Source of the DNA: Allobaculum mucilyticum
Lineage (GTDB): Bacteria > Bacillota_I > Bacilli_A > Erysipelotrichales > Erysipelotrichaceae
Direction of reading: 5' to 3'
DNA length: 64,000 nucleotides
Assembly: GCF_022701195.1 (NCBI RefSeq)
Contig: NZ_CP078089.1
Location: forward strand, 992,001 to 1,056,000
Shown here: positions 8,308 through 16,360 of the stretch, piece after piece
Position numbering within the stretch: position 1 is the stretch's first letter
Layout: every line of letters begins with the position of its first letter
Position numbers and translations under genes: made by a program
The notes under the pieces: generated by a model
The model's input: the letters and a program-made list of their open reading frames with translations, nothing else
The model's database searches: none
What the model was told of the DNA's origin: nothing

Positions 8308-8336
8308 AGTATAGACAACGCGACTTTCCGCCGCAA
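8308..8336 (-). promoter_or_regulatory. predicted promoter of the sdpR/sdpI-like operon
   Basis: Minus strand: TTGCGG (8331-8336), 17-bp spacer, TATACT (8308-8313). The near-palindrome ACTTAATTAAAGT at 8298-8310 overlaps the -10 box and could be the repressor site. Confidence 0.6.
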
Positions 8337-8582
8337 GAATCACAGCAGAATTCTTTCTGCCTGCCAGGCCCCGCTCAGCAGGCAGGTACAGTGCTCTTTT
8401 GCAGGTTCTTCGCTGGTGAAAAAAAACGCATCTGATCTGATCCATATGTTCAGCAGATCTTCGGCAGAAATAGAGTCTCCTTCACCATATGCGTCAAGGG
8501 TATACTGATGAGCAGAAGACTCTGTAAAACGGAGAAAACTGAATAACTGAAATCGAAACTAAACAGAATAATGAGGTGTCCA
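8337..8582. other. intergenic DNA ahead of cutC, no supported gene
   Basis: It holds an imperfect hairpin CTGCCTGC/GCAGGCAG near 8359-8387 and otherwise nothing I can identify. Confidence 0.5.
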
Positions 8583-9356
8583 ATGAAACCTGTATTTGAA
8601 CTCTGCGCCGGATCGCTTAATGACTGTCTGCTCGCGCAGAAACACGGTGCAAACCGAATCGAACTGAACTGCGCTTTAGCAGCAGGTGGACTTTCCCCTT
8701 CTGCTGCCGTCCTGGACTCTGCAAAAAAGCAGGTCTCCATCCCCATCATCTGCATGGTCCGGCCGCGTGAAGCAGGCTTCTGCTACAGCGAGACGGAAGC
8801 GCAGCTGATGTTTGAAGAAGCCAGACTGTTTCTTGAACACGGGGCAGACGGCATTGCGTTTGGCTTTCTGAATCCCGATGGAACGATCGATGAGAAAAAC
8901 ACGCAGACCATGATCTCTCTGATCCACTCCTATCCAGGCAGAACCGCAGTCTTTCACCGTGCGATCGATGTCTGTACCTCCAGCATGGATGAAGCGGTTC
9001 AGACACTGATCCGCCTTGGCGCAGACCGCATTCTGACAAGCGGACAGAAACCTTCAGCCATTCAGAGTGCAGAACTGCTTGCAAGACTCCAGCGTGAATA
9101 CGGCGACAAGATCCAGATTCTTGCCGGCAGCGGAATCAATGCAGAAAACGTAAAAGACTTTCTTCAGAAAACCGGTCTGAAGCAGGTGCATTCATCCTGC
9201 AAAGGCTACCAGCCGGATCCTACAACCTGTACAGATTCCGTCAGCTTCGCCTTCTACGGCGACGGCCGCAAACAGGACTATATGCAGGCAGACAGCACGC
9301 AAATCGAAGCGTTCGCCAGAGCCGTTTTAACGGCAGAGAAATCCGAACAGAACTGA
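8583..9356 (+). CDS. cutC: CutC family protein (copper homeostasis-related TIM barrel), 257 aa
   Basis: CutC proteins are TIM-barrel proteins associated with copper tolerance; their biochemical role is unsettled. Family motifs seen: FELCAGSLNDC at the start, RIELNCALAAGGLSPS, CMVRPREAGFCYS, FHRAIDV and ILTSGQKPSA, LAGSGINAENV near the C-terminus. The length is usual for bacterial CutC (about 240-260). The ATG at 8583 is preferred over one at 8571 because GAGGTG lies at suitable distance. It stands alone with no copper ATPase or chaperone beside it. Confidence 0.9.
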   Translation: MKPVFELCAGSLNDCLLAQKHGANRIELNCALAAGGLSPSAAVLDSAKKQVSIPIICMVRPREAGFCYSETEAQLMFEEARLFLEHGADGIAFGFLNPDGTIDEKNTQTMISLIHSYPGRTAVFHRAIDVCTSSMDEAVQTLIRLGADRILTSGQKPSAIQSAELLARLQREYGDKIQILAGSGINAENVKDFLQKTGLKQVHSSCKGYQPDPTTCTDSVSFAFYGDGRKQDYMQADSTQIEAFARAVLTAEKSEQN

Positions 9357-9528
9357 CAGAACAGCTGAAACAGACGCAGATCCAGAATCCTTCTTGAGGT
9401 GTATTTTCCGCTCCGGTATCATAAATCTGTACAAATATCGTCTTATTTTATGACAATCTTGCTCATTGATTTGCAGAATGTACGGTCCGGAGCAGACAAA
9501 CGGATACACATTCAGGGAGAAAACAAAG

Positions 9529-9670
9529 ATGAAAAATCCGAATGAGGGTCCAAACAATCCAGAGCAGAATTTGGGGATCATGGGAGCTGTAGAGCGACTC
9601 GAACTTTATTACCGCACGCCTTACCTTGCGGTTGATCTGAACAGCTGGTCCATTTTCTATCGCAAACGTT
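9529..9670 (+). pseudogene. 5' fragment of an unknown gene split by a composite transposon
   Basis: A start codon with GGGAGA upstream opens a frame of 47 codons that runs exactly into the transposon end at 9671, after which it would stop within the terminal repeat. The missing part resumes at 14194: removing one 10-bp repeat CGCAAACGTT joins ...IFYRKR to LIKNCLLELWHDV... in the same frame. I do not recognise the family; the joined product looks like a soluble charged protein. Confidence 0.8.
9661..9670. repeat. target-site duplication, left copy (composite transposon)
   Basis: CGCAAACGTT directly before the IS-A end. The same 10 bases follow the IS-B end at 14194-14203. Confidence 0.9.
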
Positions 9671-11320
9671 CAATGTCATTAAGTTAAGGAGGGATAAAAA
9701 TCGTATACCCTGTTCATGAGCGTTGTCATTTCTTATATTTTGCGTCTCAGGCATGACGAAAAGGATGATTTTCTACCTGTTGAAAAAATCATCCTGATGA
9801 CTTTTCGGTTTTCAAATCTGTCACTTCTTCTTTCTGGTATCAGCTCTTCCTTCTCTGATCGGAGATATCCTGGCCAGAAGAAGATCTTCCAGTGTACTCA
9901 AGCTGATTCTGGCTTTTTTGAACAGCCACTGTTGAATCGTTTTGATGATGAATCCGAAATCTGCCTTCTGCTTGTGCTTTTTGGCCTGAGCGATGCGCTT
10001 CTGGTGCTGACGAGATCTTTCTACCTTGTTGCGCAAACGGGAACAAAGATTGTAGAGAGTCATTTTGGCATAGATCTCTGCCTGGACCAGATCAAGCTTC
10101 CTTGAATGAGTCCATTCAAGATCGGTGTTTCGTTTCAGTCCCCTGAAGCCGACTTCAACCTGCCAGCGCAGACGGTAGATCTGCTTGATGTCCTCGGTCC
10201 CAAACTCAGCTTCCGACAGATTGGTGCAGACGGTAATGAATGATTCATTCCCTTCGCAGGCAGCTTTGAACCTCACAACCCTGATATTTAAAGGGAGTTC
10301 AGTCGTTTGACCGTCAAATTCAGGCTGCTTCCTGTACGAAGAGATGTACTTATAGACATCCCAATGGTCTTTGACATGCCTGTTGTTTTTACTGGTCAGA
10401 ATCACATTGAAAGGAATGTCATACTCTTCTGACTCGGGAGTCTTATAGTACTTGAGAATGCTTGTAGATGATGTCTCGTCTTTGATACGTATGACAAAAG
10501 GGACATGTTCCTTCTGCAGGCGATAGAAAGACATAAGAGCTTCGTATCCCCGATCAGCGATGAAGATGGCTTTCTGAAATGAAGAACGCTGAGCGAGTTC
10601 AAGAAGAGCTGAATCTTCATTCTTCTCAGAGCCGGGTTGAAGCAGCGCGTCAGTAAAGACGGAGTTGAGGGCGTCGAATTCGGCATTCAAATGAACAAAG
10701 TGCCTCTTCTTGCCTTTTTTAGAAGCGCCATAGGTGATGTCATTGTCCTGTTCAGGAAGAACTTGAATCTCGCTTCCATCTACAGCGAGGAGGCGATAAC
10801 CCTTGAAGGTTTTAACATCAGAGCTGGAAGTTGCCTTGTTAAACCGATTGAAGACGTTTTTATAAAGTGAAGAGTTGATTTTGGAACGGGCCTGAGACAC
10901 AGCAGAGGCTGAAACAGATGATCCGCCCTTAAACAGGATCCAGGGAAAGGAAGCAGCGAGGGATTCCTCTGTCAGCTGAAACGGAAGAAGGACAAGCTCA
11001 TGCAGGTCAATCTGCCGCTTACGGGTGAAGGCGGACTGAGAAGTAAAATTGGCAGGGTTCGCCGTTTCTGAGCTGATGATATTGAGGAAGGTGTTTCTGA
11101 AGAAAGAACATTCTTTGGCGATAGCAGTCATAGGGAAAACTCCTTTAAGTTCTCCCCATCGGCTGCGAAGCAGCCGCGCGGCGGCAGAAATTTGTCAATA
11201 GATTTTTAGAAAAAAGTGAAAAAACTCGAATCATTCGAGATTTGACTTGAAGAGTAGAAAAAAGACCACATCACTGCTTAACGCTGATGTGGTCTGAGAA
11301 ATCTTAACTTAATGACATTG
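9671..11320 (-). mobile_element. IS-A copy 3, complete (1650 bp)
   Basis: Same length, ends and transposase as copy 2, in the opposite orientation. It lacks a flanking duplication of its own; its left flank repeat pairs with the right flank of IS-B copy 1. Confidence 0.95.
9821..11131 (-). CDS. IS4-family DDE transposase (IS-A copy 3), 436 aa
   Basis: The protein is identical to that of copy 2, with catalytic Asp118, Asp193 and Glu326 and the complete Y-R-E-K signature. It is intact, with the same leader hairpins and inward terminators. It could supply transposition activity for the composite unit. Confidence 0.96.
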   Translation of the reverse strand: MTAIAKECSFFRNTFLNIISSETANPANFTSQSAFTRKRQIDLHELVLLPFQLTEESLAASFPWILFKGGSSVSASAVSQARSKINSSLYKNVFNRFNKATSSSDVKTFKGYRLLAVDGSEIQVLPEQDNDITYGASKKGKKRHFVHLNAEFDALNSVFTDALLQPGSEKNEDSALLELAQRSSFQKAIFIADRGYEALMSFYRLQKEHVPFVIRIKDETSSTSILKYYKTPESEEYDIPFNVILTSKNNRHVKDHWDVYKYISSYRKQPEFDGQTTELPLNIRVVRFKAACEGNESFITVCTNLSEAEFGTEDIKQIYRLRWQVEVGFRGLKRNTDLEWTHSRKLDLVQAEIYAKMTLYNLCSRLRNKVERSRQHQKRIAQAKKHKQKADFGFIIKTIQQWLFKKARISLSTLEDLLLARISPIREGRADTRKKK

Positions 11321-11436
11321 ATAGTGGAGTAAAATAAAAGAGAGCTTGAAGTAGAAATTCGGGCGCTACGCACCCTCGTGGTCAAAAGAAATGCCGGGAC
11401 TGCTCACCGGCCAAGCTCTTAGATTTATGTGTGGTG

Positions 11437-11460
11437 AGCCGCATTTTGCGGCTTTTCTTT
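11437..11460 (+). terminator. terminator-like hairpin just ahead of the first cargo gene
   Basis: Stem AGCCGCA/TGCGGCT with a T-rich tail, ending a few bases before the ribosome site of the next gene. It is either the terminator of a lost upstream gene or an attenuator. Confidence 0.6.
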
Positions 11461-11471
11461 TGGAGAACCCC

Positions 11472-11834
11472 ATGACAAACAACGATATAGAAGTCGTCAT
11501 TTATAAAATTCTTGCTTACCTGTATGAGTGCAAGAAAGCAGGGAAGTACCCGGACTTCATGAACCTGTATCCGAATTCATGCCTGCTGCATATTCCTAAA
11601 CCGTACTGGAGTGAAACGCTTGAAGACATCGTCGGCGCAGGCCTGATCCAGGGCTTGAATCACTATAAATCGTATGATGGTGATGTGTGGCAGGATAACG
11701 GTGTTCGTATCACCTTAAAGGGTATCGAGTATCTTAGAGAGAATAACGGGATGCAGAAAGCCAAGGAGTTCCTGGGCTTTTCTTTCCAGAGCGTCTTGGC
11801 GGATCGAGTCTGCTCATTAACGAACAAGATGTGA
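11472..11834 (+). CDS. YjcQ-like winged-helix protein (phage-type), 120 aa, transposon cargo
   Basis: Resembles the YjcQ family, small proteins common in Bacillota prophages and integrative elements. The end pattern ITLKGIEYLRENNGM.KAKEFLG is typical of that family; the middle is longer than in YjcQ itself. The start has GGAG eight bases upstream. It is the first of four small genes between the two IS elements. A winged-helix fold suggests regulation, but its role is unknown. Confidence 0.65.
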   Translation: MTNNDIEVVIYKILAYLYECKKAGKYPDFMNLYPNSCLLHIPKPYWSETLEDIVGAGLIQGLNHYKSYDGDVWQDNGVRITLKGIEYLRENNGMQKAKEFLGFSFQSVLADRVCSLTNKM

Positions 11835-11852
11835 TCGGAGAGGAACCAAAAT

Positions 11853-11969
11853 ATGAATGAATCAAAGATGCAGGAATTAAAAAAGCTTGCCGCTCCAGTG
11901 GCAGAATGGATGGCAAGCAATTTCAGCCCTATGATGACTTTAATCCTCGAGGATGGATCTGCTACTTAG
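11853..11969 (+). CDS. small phage-type protein, 38 aa, transposon cargo
   Basis: The frame starts at 11853 behind GGAGAGG and encodes a 38-residue product containing LKKLAAPVAEWMASN and MMTLILEDG. This resembles small prophage-encoded proteins of the form 'L..LA.P...WL..N..P...I.I', perhaps shortened at the C-terminus. Function unknown. It sits 18 bases after the YjcQ-like gene, so they are probably cotranscribed. Confidence 0.6.
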   Translation: MNESKMQELKKLAAPVAEWMASNFSPMMTLILEDGSAT

Positions 11970-12036
11970 CCGCACGATTTTGAACGTAAATTCTGGCCCG
12001 TCGATCTGAGGGGCCTTTCATTTTGGGGGAATGAAC

Positions 12037-12243
12037 ATGACAGACGGGAATAAAGCCATTACGGTTGATCTACTAATGGATAGTGAAAAAACGGCGCTCT
12101 TACGGAATCAGCTGGAAGGCCTCCGTAAAGAATTGGAGAGCCTTGCTGAATCTTTAGAGCGCTTTGTTGCAATGAGTGAACAGGTGAAATCCTCAATCAA
12201 GGAACTGTCTGAAATCGATGTTACCCTATCACTTAAAGGTTAA
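12037..12243 (+). CDS. small coiled-coil protein, 68 aa, transposon cargo
   Basis: The ATG at 12037 follows GGGGG at suitable spacing; a second ATG at 12031 is too close to it. Residues about 15-60 are rich in Leu, Glu and Lys with heptad spacing, indicating a coiled coil. No family is recognised. It runs into the 3' end of the opposing zinc-ribbon gene (15-bp overlap), a compact arrangement typical of phage-derived DNA. Confidence 0.6.
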   Translation: MTDGNKAITVDLLMDSEKTALLRNQLEGLRKELESLAESLERFVAMSEQVKSSIKELSEIDVTLSLKG

Positions 12244-12429
12244 GTTGATATGGGCAGAACAATAAGGGCATGGACCAGATTGATGGAGAACGATTTCTCG
12301 GTTGCAGCTGGGGCAATTAATCTTGATCCCGTTCTTTTCGATATGCTTTTGAACGAACTGGCCTGAATTCAGATCTTTGATTAGCTTATCGAGTCCCTTA
12401 GTATTGAGTTTTACCTTAATACCGGACAT
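12229..12429 (-). CDS. small zinc-ribbon protein (phage-type), 66 aa, transposon cargo
   Basis: The C-terminal half has two Cys pairs, CPSC and CPYC, spaced like a zinc ribbon. The N-terminus (IKVKLNTKGLDKLIKDLN) resembles small phage proteins. A strong AAAGGAGG site lies six bases before the ATG. It converges on the coiled-coil gene. The function is unknown; nucleic-acid binding is a guess from the fold. Confidence 0.65.
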   Translation of the reverse strand: MSGIKVKLNTKGLDKLIKDLNSGQFVQKHIEKNGIKINCPSCNREIVLHQSGPCPYCSAHINLTFK

Positions 12430-12675
12430 TAGATTCCTCCTTTCCAGATCAGGAAATCAATCATATTTATTATGAAGTCTAATTTGAGAGGATGGAATTT
12501 TCTTTTTGTGGAGGATTAAACAATGTCATTAAGTTAGATAAGGTAGGTCCACTCAAACGTTAAGCTTACATGTGATTTTTGGCGTCCAGATTTCTGTCGA
12601 GCACGACGAAAAGGGTGATTATTTACCTGTTTAAAAAAATCACCTGGTGGCTTTCTCGATTCTCAGAACTTTTGG

Positions 12676-14016
12676 TCAGCGCTTCTTTTTGCGCTTATCC
12701 GCTCGCCCTGGACGAACGGACTGCGTCTTATGAAGGATCAAATTGATCAGCTTGTCTGCGGTATAAACTCCGCTGTCCCATAGAAACGCGTGAACCGCAG
12801 TGATCAGAAATGCGTAATCTGCCTTCTGTTCCCACTTCCTCTTCATGGCATTTCGGCAGCGTTCAGCGAATTCCTGACTGTTTTCAACCTTGTTTCTGAT
12901 CCGGGAATACAGGTTGTAGAGCGTCATTTTCGCGAAGACTTCTCCAATGACCAGTTCCTTCTTGCGTCCATGCACATCCTTCAGTCCAATCCGCTCTTTG
13001 ATATCTCGATACGAGAGCTCAATTTGCCAGCGGAGTCGGTAGATTTCACAGAGATCCTCGGTGGTGAATTCATCAAACGGCAGGTTGGTAAAAAGTGTGA
13101 TGAAAGACTCAATCCCTTCGCAGACCGTTTTATAGCGTACGACTCTGCCGTGGAGCGGCAGTTCAGTCACTCCATTCTGGAATTCCGGATGTTTTGAATA
13201 GGACGAGATGTATTTGTAGGTTTCCCAGTTTGCCTTGACATGGGAGTTGTTTTTACACGTCAAAGTCACATCGAATGGAATGTCATATTCTTCAGTATCT
13301 GGTGTTGGATAGTGCTTCAGAATACTGGTAGAGGAAGATTCGTCCTTGATTCGGATGACGAAATGCTTATCGGTCTGATTCAGACGATAGAAAGTCATAA
13401 GCGCTTCATAGCCTCTGTCGCAAATGAAGATCGCCTTTTCTCCTTCGTATCGCTGAGCCAGCTCCAGAAAAGCTGAGTCCTCGTTCTTCTGAGAACCTGG
13501 CTGCATCACCAGATCGAGATAAACATGGTTGAGCACGTCATACAGCGGATTCGCAAGGTAAAAATGGTGCTTGGATCCCTTTTTCGATCCGCCATAGGTA
13601 GACATGTCATTCCCATCGGGGCTGACTGATAGTTCAGAACCGTCGACGCTCAATAGTCGCCATCCATGAAACGTTTTGTCATCCTCCGAAGAGAACAAAT
13701 CGTTCATGCGATAGAAGACGTGAGAGTAAAGCAAGAACCTGATTTTCTGTCTGCCCTGGGAAATGGCAGATAAAGAAACGTCGGACAGAGAATCAGGAAG
13801 AATGGGAAGAGATCGGTTGATCGAGCGATCTTCCGTCTGGTAGGCCACGGCTGCCAGATCGACAGCGGAAAGCCTGCGGGAGCGAGAGAAGTCAGAATCC
13901 GGGTGGAGCAGATTGTCAGAATTGGATGCTTCTTCTTTGATGAAGCGCTTGAGAGCAGCCGACTGCAGGTTGCAGAATGTGTTAAGTGAGGGCATAAGAT
14001 TTTTCCTTTCCGTCAC
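12676..14016 (-). CDS. IS4-family DDE transposase (IS-B copy 1), 446 aa
   Basis: DDE transposase clearly related to, but distinct from, the IS-A enzyme. Shared blocks include VDGSE (first Asp), CDRGYEALMTFYRL (second Asp) and the full Y-R-E-K signature in IYRLRWQIELSYRDIK (Glu). It differs from copy 2 at a visible position near the C-terminus (SVRPGR versus SVRLGR). It appears intact and active. Confidence 0.95.
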   Translation of the reverse strand: MTERKNLMPSLNTFCNLQSAALKRFIKEEASNSDNLLHPDSDFSRSRRLSAVDLAAVAYQTEDRSINRSLPILPDSLSDVSLSAISQGRQKIRFLLYSHVFYRMNDLFSSEDDKTFHGWRLLSVDGSELSVSPDGNDMSTYGGSKKGSKHHFYLANPLYDVLNHVYLDLVMQPGSQKNEDSAFLELAQRYEGEKAIFICDRGYEALMTFYRLNQTDKHFVIRIKDESSSTSILKHYPTPDTEEYDIPFDVTLTCKNNSHVKANWETYKYISSYSKHPEFQNGVTELPLHGRVVRYKTVCEGIESFITLFTNLPFDEFTTEDLCEIYRLRWQIELSYRDIKERIGLKDVHGRKKELVIGEVFAKMTLYNLYSRIRNKVENSQEFAERCRNAMKRKWEQKADYAFLITAVHAFLWDSGVYTADKLINLILHKTQSVRPGRADKRKKKR

Positions 14017-14125
14017 TTAACGGGCCGCGAAGCGGCCGCACGATTTGAGGTATAAAACAACCTGATATTCCCGAAAAACCGAATATTACAAACAAATAAC
14101 CGATATGTTCTGCTAAGAAAAAAGA

Positions 14126-14169
14126 CAAAAGAAAAGAGACCTCTCCTCCAATCAAGGAGGAAAGGCCTC
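14126..14169 (-). terminator. inward-facing terminator at the 5' end of IS-B copy 1
   Basis: Minus strand: stem of about 14 bp (14156-14169 with 14136-14149, two mismatches), then a T-rich tail. It would stop read-in transcription toward the transposase. Confidence 0.75.
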
Positions 14170-14193
14170 AATCAACTAAACTTAATGACATTG

Positions 14194-14203
14194 CGCAAAC
14201 GTT
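14194..14203. repeat. target-site duplication, right copy (composite transposon)
   Basis: CGCAAACGTT immediately after the IS-B end, identical to 9661-9670. Confidence 0.9.
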
Positions 14204-14650
14204 TAATAAAAAACTGCCTGCTGGAACTCTGGCATGATGTTGATGAAAACTGGGTTGTGATTCCGGAAGAAGAACGCCCGGAGTGCTCCGACATGATCGA
14301 ATATTTTATTATGCAGATCAGCTTCGATAACGGGCACCGTCCGCTGGATGTTCCCTTCAAATACGAGTACGCTATCCCCCCAGGTTGTCAGAGTTCATAC
14401 ACGACGGAACAGGTATACTGCAGATCACAGCTGGACGAAGTATGGCGGGCCTGCCAACGGTTACTTTCCGCAGCACGATGCTCTTGTTGAACTGGTCCTT
14501 TATCTCTGTCAGTTTTTCATGCCCCATACCGCCATCGACAGCGATTATTCATACGAACAGCTAGAGGAAGACCGGCTGAATGGTCCGCATACTATAGAAC
14601 CGCCGTTCCCCCCCTTTTTCCAGAGGACCGCTGGAAAGTCAGAACACTGA
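14194..14650 (+). pseudogene. 3' part of the unknown gene split by the composite transposon, with a further frameshift
   Basis: Continues the frame begun at 9529 (RKRLIKNCLLELWHDVDENW...). At the run of six C (14376-14381) the sense-looking frame shifts: with five C the reading continues as ...AIPQVVRVHT...WTKYGGPANGYFPQHDALVELV... to a stop near 14650, whereas the present frame gives a different tail ending near 14488. So the gene is broken twice. No family recognised. Confidence 0.65.
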
Positions 14651-14885
14651 TTCATGCTCTGCAAATCGTGAACTCGAGGAGCTGGACGAAGAAGAGATGT
14701 ACTCCTGAGAAGAAAAATCCGGGCAGAATTTCCTGTTTTCTGTCAAAGATCCGCCCTGCCGTTATATATTTTGAGAATCATTCGATCGGAAACTGATATT
14801 TACCCGAATATCCGTTTTCGGTCTTTTCTTTTCCACTCTGTGTTTCTTCAAAGCTTATCCCATCTTCAGACTTTCCTTTTTTCGC

Positions 14886-14930
14886 AAGCAAAAGCCCATC
14901 CTGGACATCGAGTGTCTGCAGGATGGGCTG
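14886..14930 (-). terminator. terminator of the 62-aa gene
   Basis: Perfect 11-bp stem AGCCCATCCTG/CAGGATGGGCT; the minus strand continues with CTTTTGCTT. Confidence 0.75.
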
Positions 14931-14977
14931 ATCTGCCATTGATGGTCAGAGCCAGTCATTTTCGGCTTTGCTCTGAA

Positions 14978-15166
14978 TTACTTTGTTTTGGAGTCTGCAA
15001 TTTCAGCTTCACCATTGAGTTCTTCGTCGTTTCTCCACAGGTACTCGAGAAGCTGTGCAAAACGCCGGCTGGAATTTGACTCTGGCTCCTGGGCTTTTTC
15101 TTCATTAACCAGGACTTTCACATCGTTCAGTTCTTTCATCTGTAATTCTTCGATTTCTTTAGACAT
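14978..15166 (-). CDS. small hypothetical protein, 62 aa
   Basis: Charged, Glu- and Lys-rich soluble protein with no recognised domain. AAAGGAG lies six bases before the ATG and a clean terminator follows, so it is probably a real single-gene unit. Confidence 0.6.
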   Translation of the reverse strand: MSKEIEELQMKELNDVKVLVNEEKAQEPESNSSRRFAQLLEYLWRNDEELNGEAEIADSKTK

Positions 15167-15525
15167 GTGTTTCTCCTTTGGTTTTAAAAGTGCTTTTTAA
15201 CATCGGACGCTGATCTTAATGGAAGCGTATGAAAATGTTTACAATCAGAATATCCTCATTTTCCAAACTTTTCCGTTCCAGTTTCTAAATGTTTTCAAAA
15301 GATTCGCAAACTTTGCCTATTTCTCATCCGTTATGTATACAAACCAATAGCGTTCTGTATACGATCTATCCTGCTGATCAGCAGGTATCCGCATTTTCTC
15401 AGAGATGAAAACTTCTCTCAAGTGTGATGACCATTTCAGCGCATTTTCTTTCGGAAACTGTTTTCATTGCAAAATGGACTGTTTTCGACTGTTTTTCCAC
15501 CTTTCCTGGATAAATGAGCAGAAAT
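15167..15525. other. intergenic region with repeats, no supported gene
   Basis: It holds two TGTATAC repeats (15334-15340 and 15356-15362, 22 bp apart) and a perfect 16-bp palindrome CCTGCTGATCAGCAGG (15370-15385). No coding frame is convincing. Confidence 0.5.
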
Positions 15526-15575
15526 GCAAAAAGCTGAACAGCTCTTCCCTGTCAGGGGAAAACTCTGTTCAGCTT
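15526..15575 (-). terminator. terminator of the esterase/PTS operon
   Basis: Stem AAGCTGAACAG (15531-15541) with CTGTTCAGCTT (15565-15575) plus an inner GGGGAA/TTCCC stem; the minus strand continues into a T run. Confidence 0.8.
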
Positions 15576-15679
15576 ATACATGTTCATCTCTTTTATTCCG
15601 TTTTATTCAGTTTTTTCAGACTCAGACTATTCAGACTTTCATTCTTTCGAGCGGACCGCCCGGTATGTCATTCGACTGA

Positions 15680-15994
15680 TCAGCTGAAGAAAACGGATTT
15701 TTTCTGTGCAAGCAGATTGGCCTGCTGAATGATTTCTTTGGAATTTGCGAGTGCGTAGTCTCTGGAAGAAATTACAGCAACCGGCTTTTTCAGTTTCTTT
15801 TCGACTTCGTCTTTGTAGTATCCGATCTGCGGCCCAAGCAGAACGGCATCGGCATGACGGGACAGCGGATAATAGTCATTCAGTCCCCGTGCATTTACTT
15901 CGATATCGAGCTTGTTGGCGCGGATATAGTTTTCCAGCTTTTCAACGATCCAGGATGATGTCAGTCCCCCGGAACAGATTAAATCAATTCTCAT
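15680..15994 (-). CDS. PTS lactose/cellobiose-type EIIB component, 104 aa
   Basis: Cytoplasmic phosphocarrier of a sugar phosphotransferase system. The N-terminal motif IDLICSGGLTSS contains the phosphorylated Cys expected in IIB(Lac/Cel) proteins, at the end of the first strand. The length is the usual 100-105. The ATG at 15994 follows AAGGA; an upstream TTG is less likely. It overlaps the EIIA gene by 11 bp, so both are made together. No EIIC permease gene is in the operon. Confidence 0.85.
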   Translation of the reverse strand: MRIDLICSGGLTSSWIVEKLENYIRANKLDIEVNARGLNDYYPLSRHADAVLLGPQIGYYKDEVEKKLKKPVAVISSRDYALANSKEIIQQANLLAQKKSVFFS

Positions 15995-16346
15995 GGTCAA
16001 TCCTTCCTTCCAGTTTCTCTACTTTCTCTTTCAGTTCATACTGAGCCATGACAAGCGGCATGAGGTTTTCGACCATCGCAAGAGTAGTCTGTGCAGCAGT
16101 CAGGTGATCCTGCGAATGGACGAGAAGGACATTGACGGTATTCGTTTTTCCGTTCATTTCATCAAACAGAACATCCGTCTGTGCCCGTCTGGCTTTTTCG
16201 AGCGTGCTGCGGCTTTTGGCAAGCAGCTCGTCGCTCTTTGCATAATTCGCACACATGGCTTCTTTAAATGCATCTAGAGCCAGGTCTTTGGCATCTGATG
16301 CATCCGCAATAATTCTGAAAGATATCATATCAAGATCGTCAGTCAT
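15984..16346 (-). CDS. PTS lactose/cellobiose-type EIIA component, 120 aa
   Basis: Phosphocarrier that takes phosphate from HPr and passes it to EIIB. The motif VHSQDHLTAA corresponds to the active-site His region (HAQDHLM in LacF/CelC). The rest is helical, with YAKSDELL and an ending rich in Lys/Glu, as in the trimeric IIA(Lac) fold. Start 16346 has AGAGG at good spacing; the ATG at 16352 is too close to it. It is the second gene of the operon, 14 bp after the esterase. Confidence 0.85.
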   Translation of the reverse strand: MTDDLDMISFRIIADASDAKDLALDAFKEAMCANYAKSDELLAKSRSTLEKARRAQTDVLFDEMNGKTNTVNVLLVHSQDHLTAAQTTLAMVENLMPLVMAQYELKEKVEKLEGRIDHEN

Positions 16347-16360
16347 GTTCATCCTCTACT

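Larger units (their letters stand above)
9671..14193. mobile_element. hybrid composite transposon: IS-A copy 3 + cargo + IS-B copy 1 (4523 bp)
   Basis: The left end is the terminus of IS-A (9671) and the right end is the terminus of IS-B (14193). The 10-bp direct repeat CGCAAACGTT sits outside these two different ends, while the inner ends (11320 and 12521) have no matching repeats (ATAGTGGAGT versus GAGGATTAAA). This is the pattern expected if both IS elements and the 1.2 kb between them inserted as one unit. Both transposases are on the minus strand. The insertion splits one reading frame that becomes continuous when the unit is removed. Confidence 0.82.
12521..14193 (-). mobile_element. 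IS-B copy 1, complete IS4-type insertion sequence (1673 bp)
   Basis: Ends read CAATGTCATTAAGTTAGA (left) and CAATGTCATTAAGTTTAG (right, minus strand), sharing the first 15 bases with IS-A and IS-C. The second copy at 18063-19735 has the same length. Its right flank repeat pairs with the left flank of IS-A copy 3. Confidence 0.94.
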
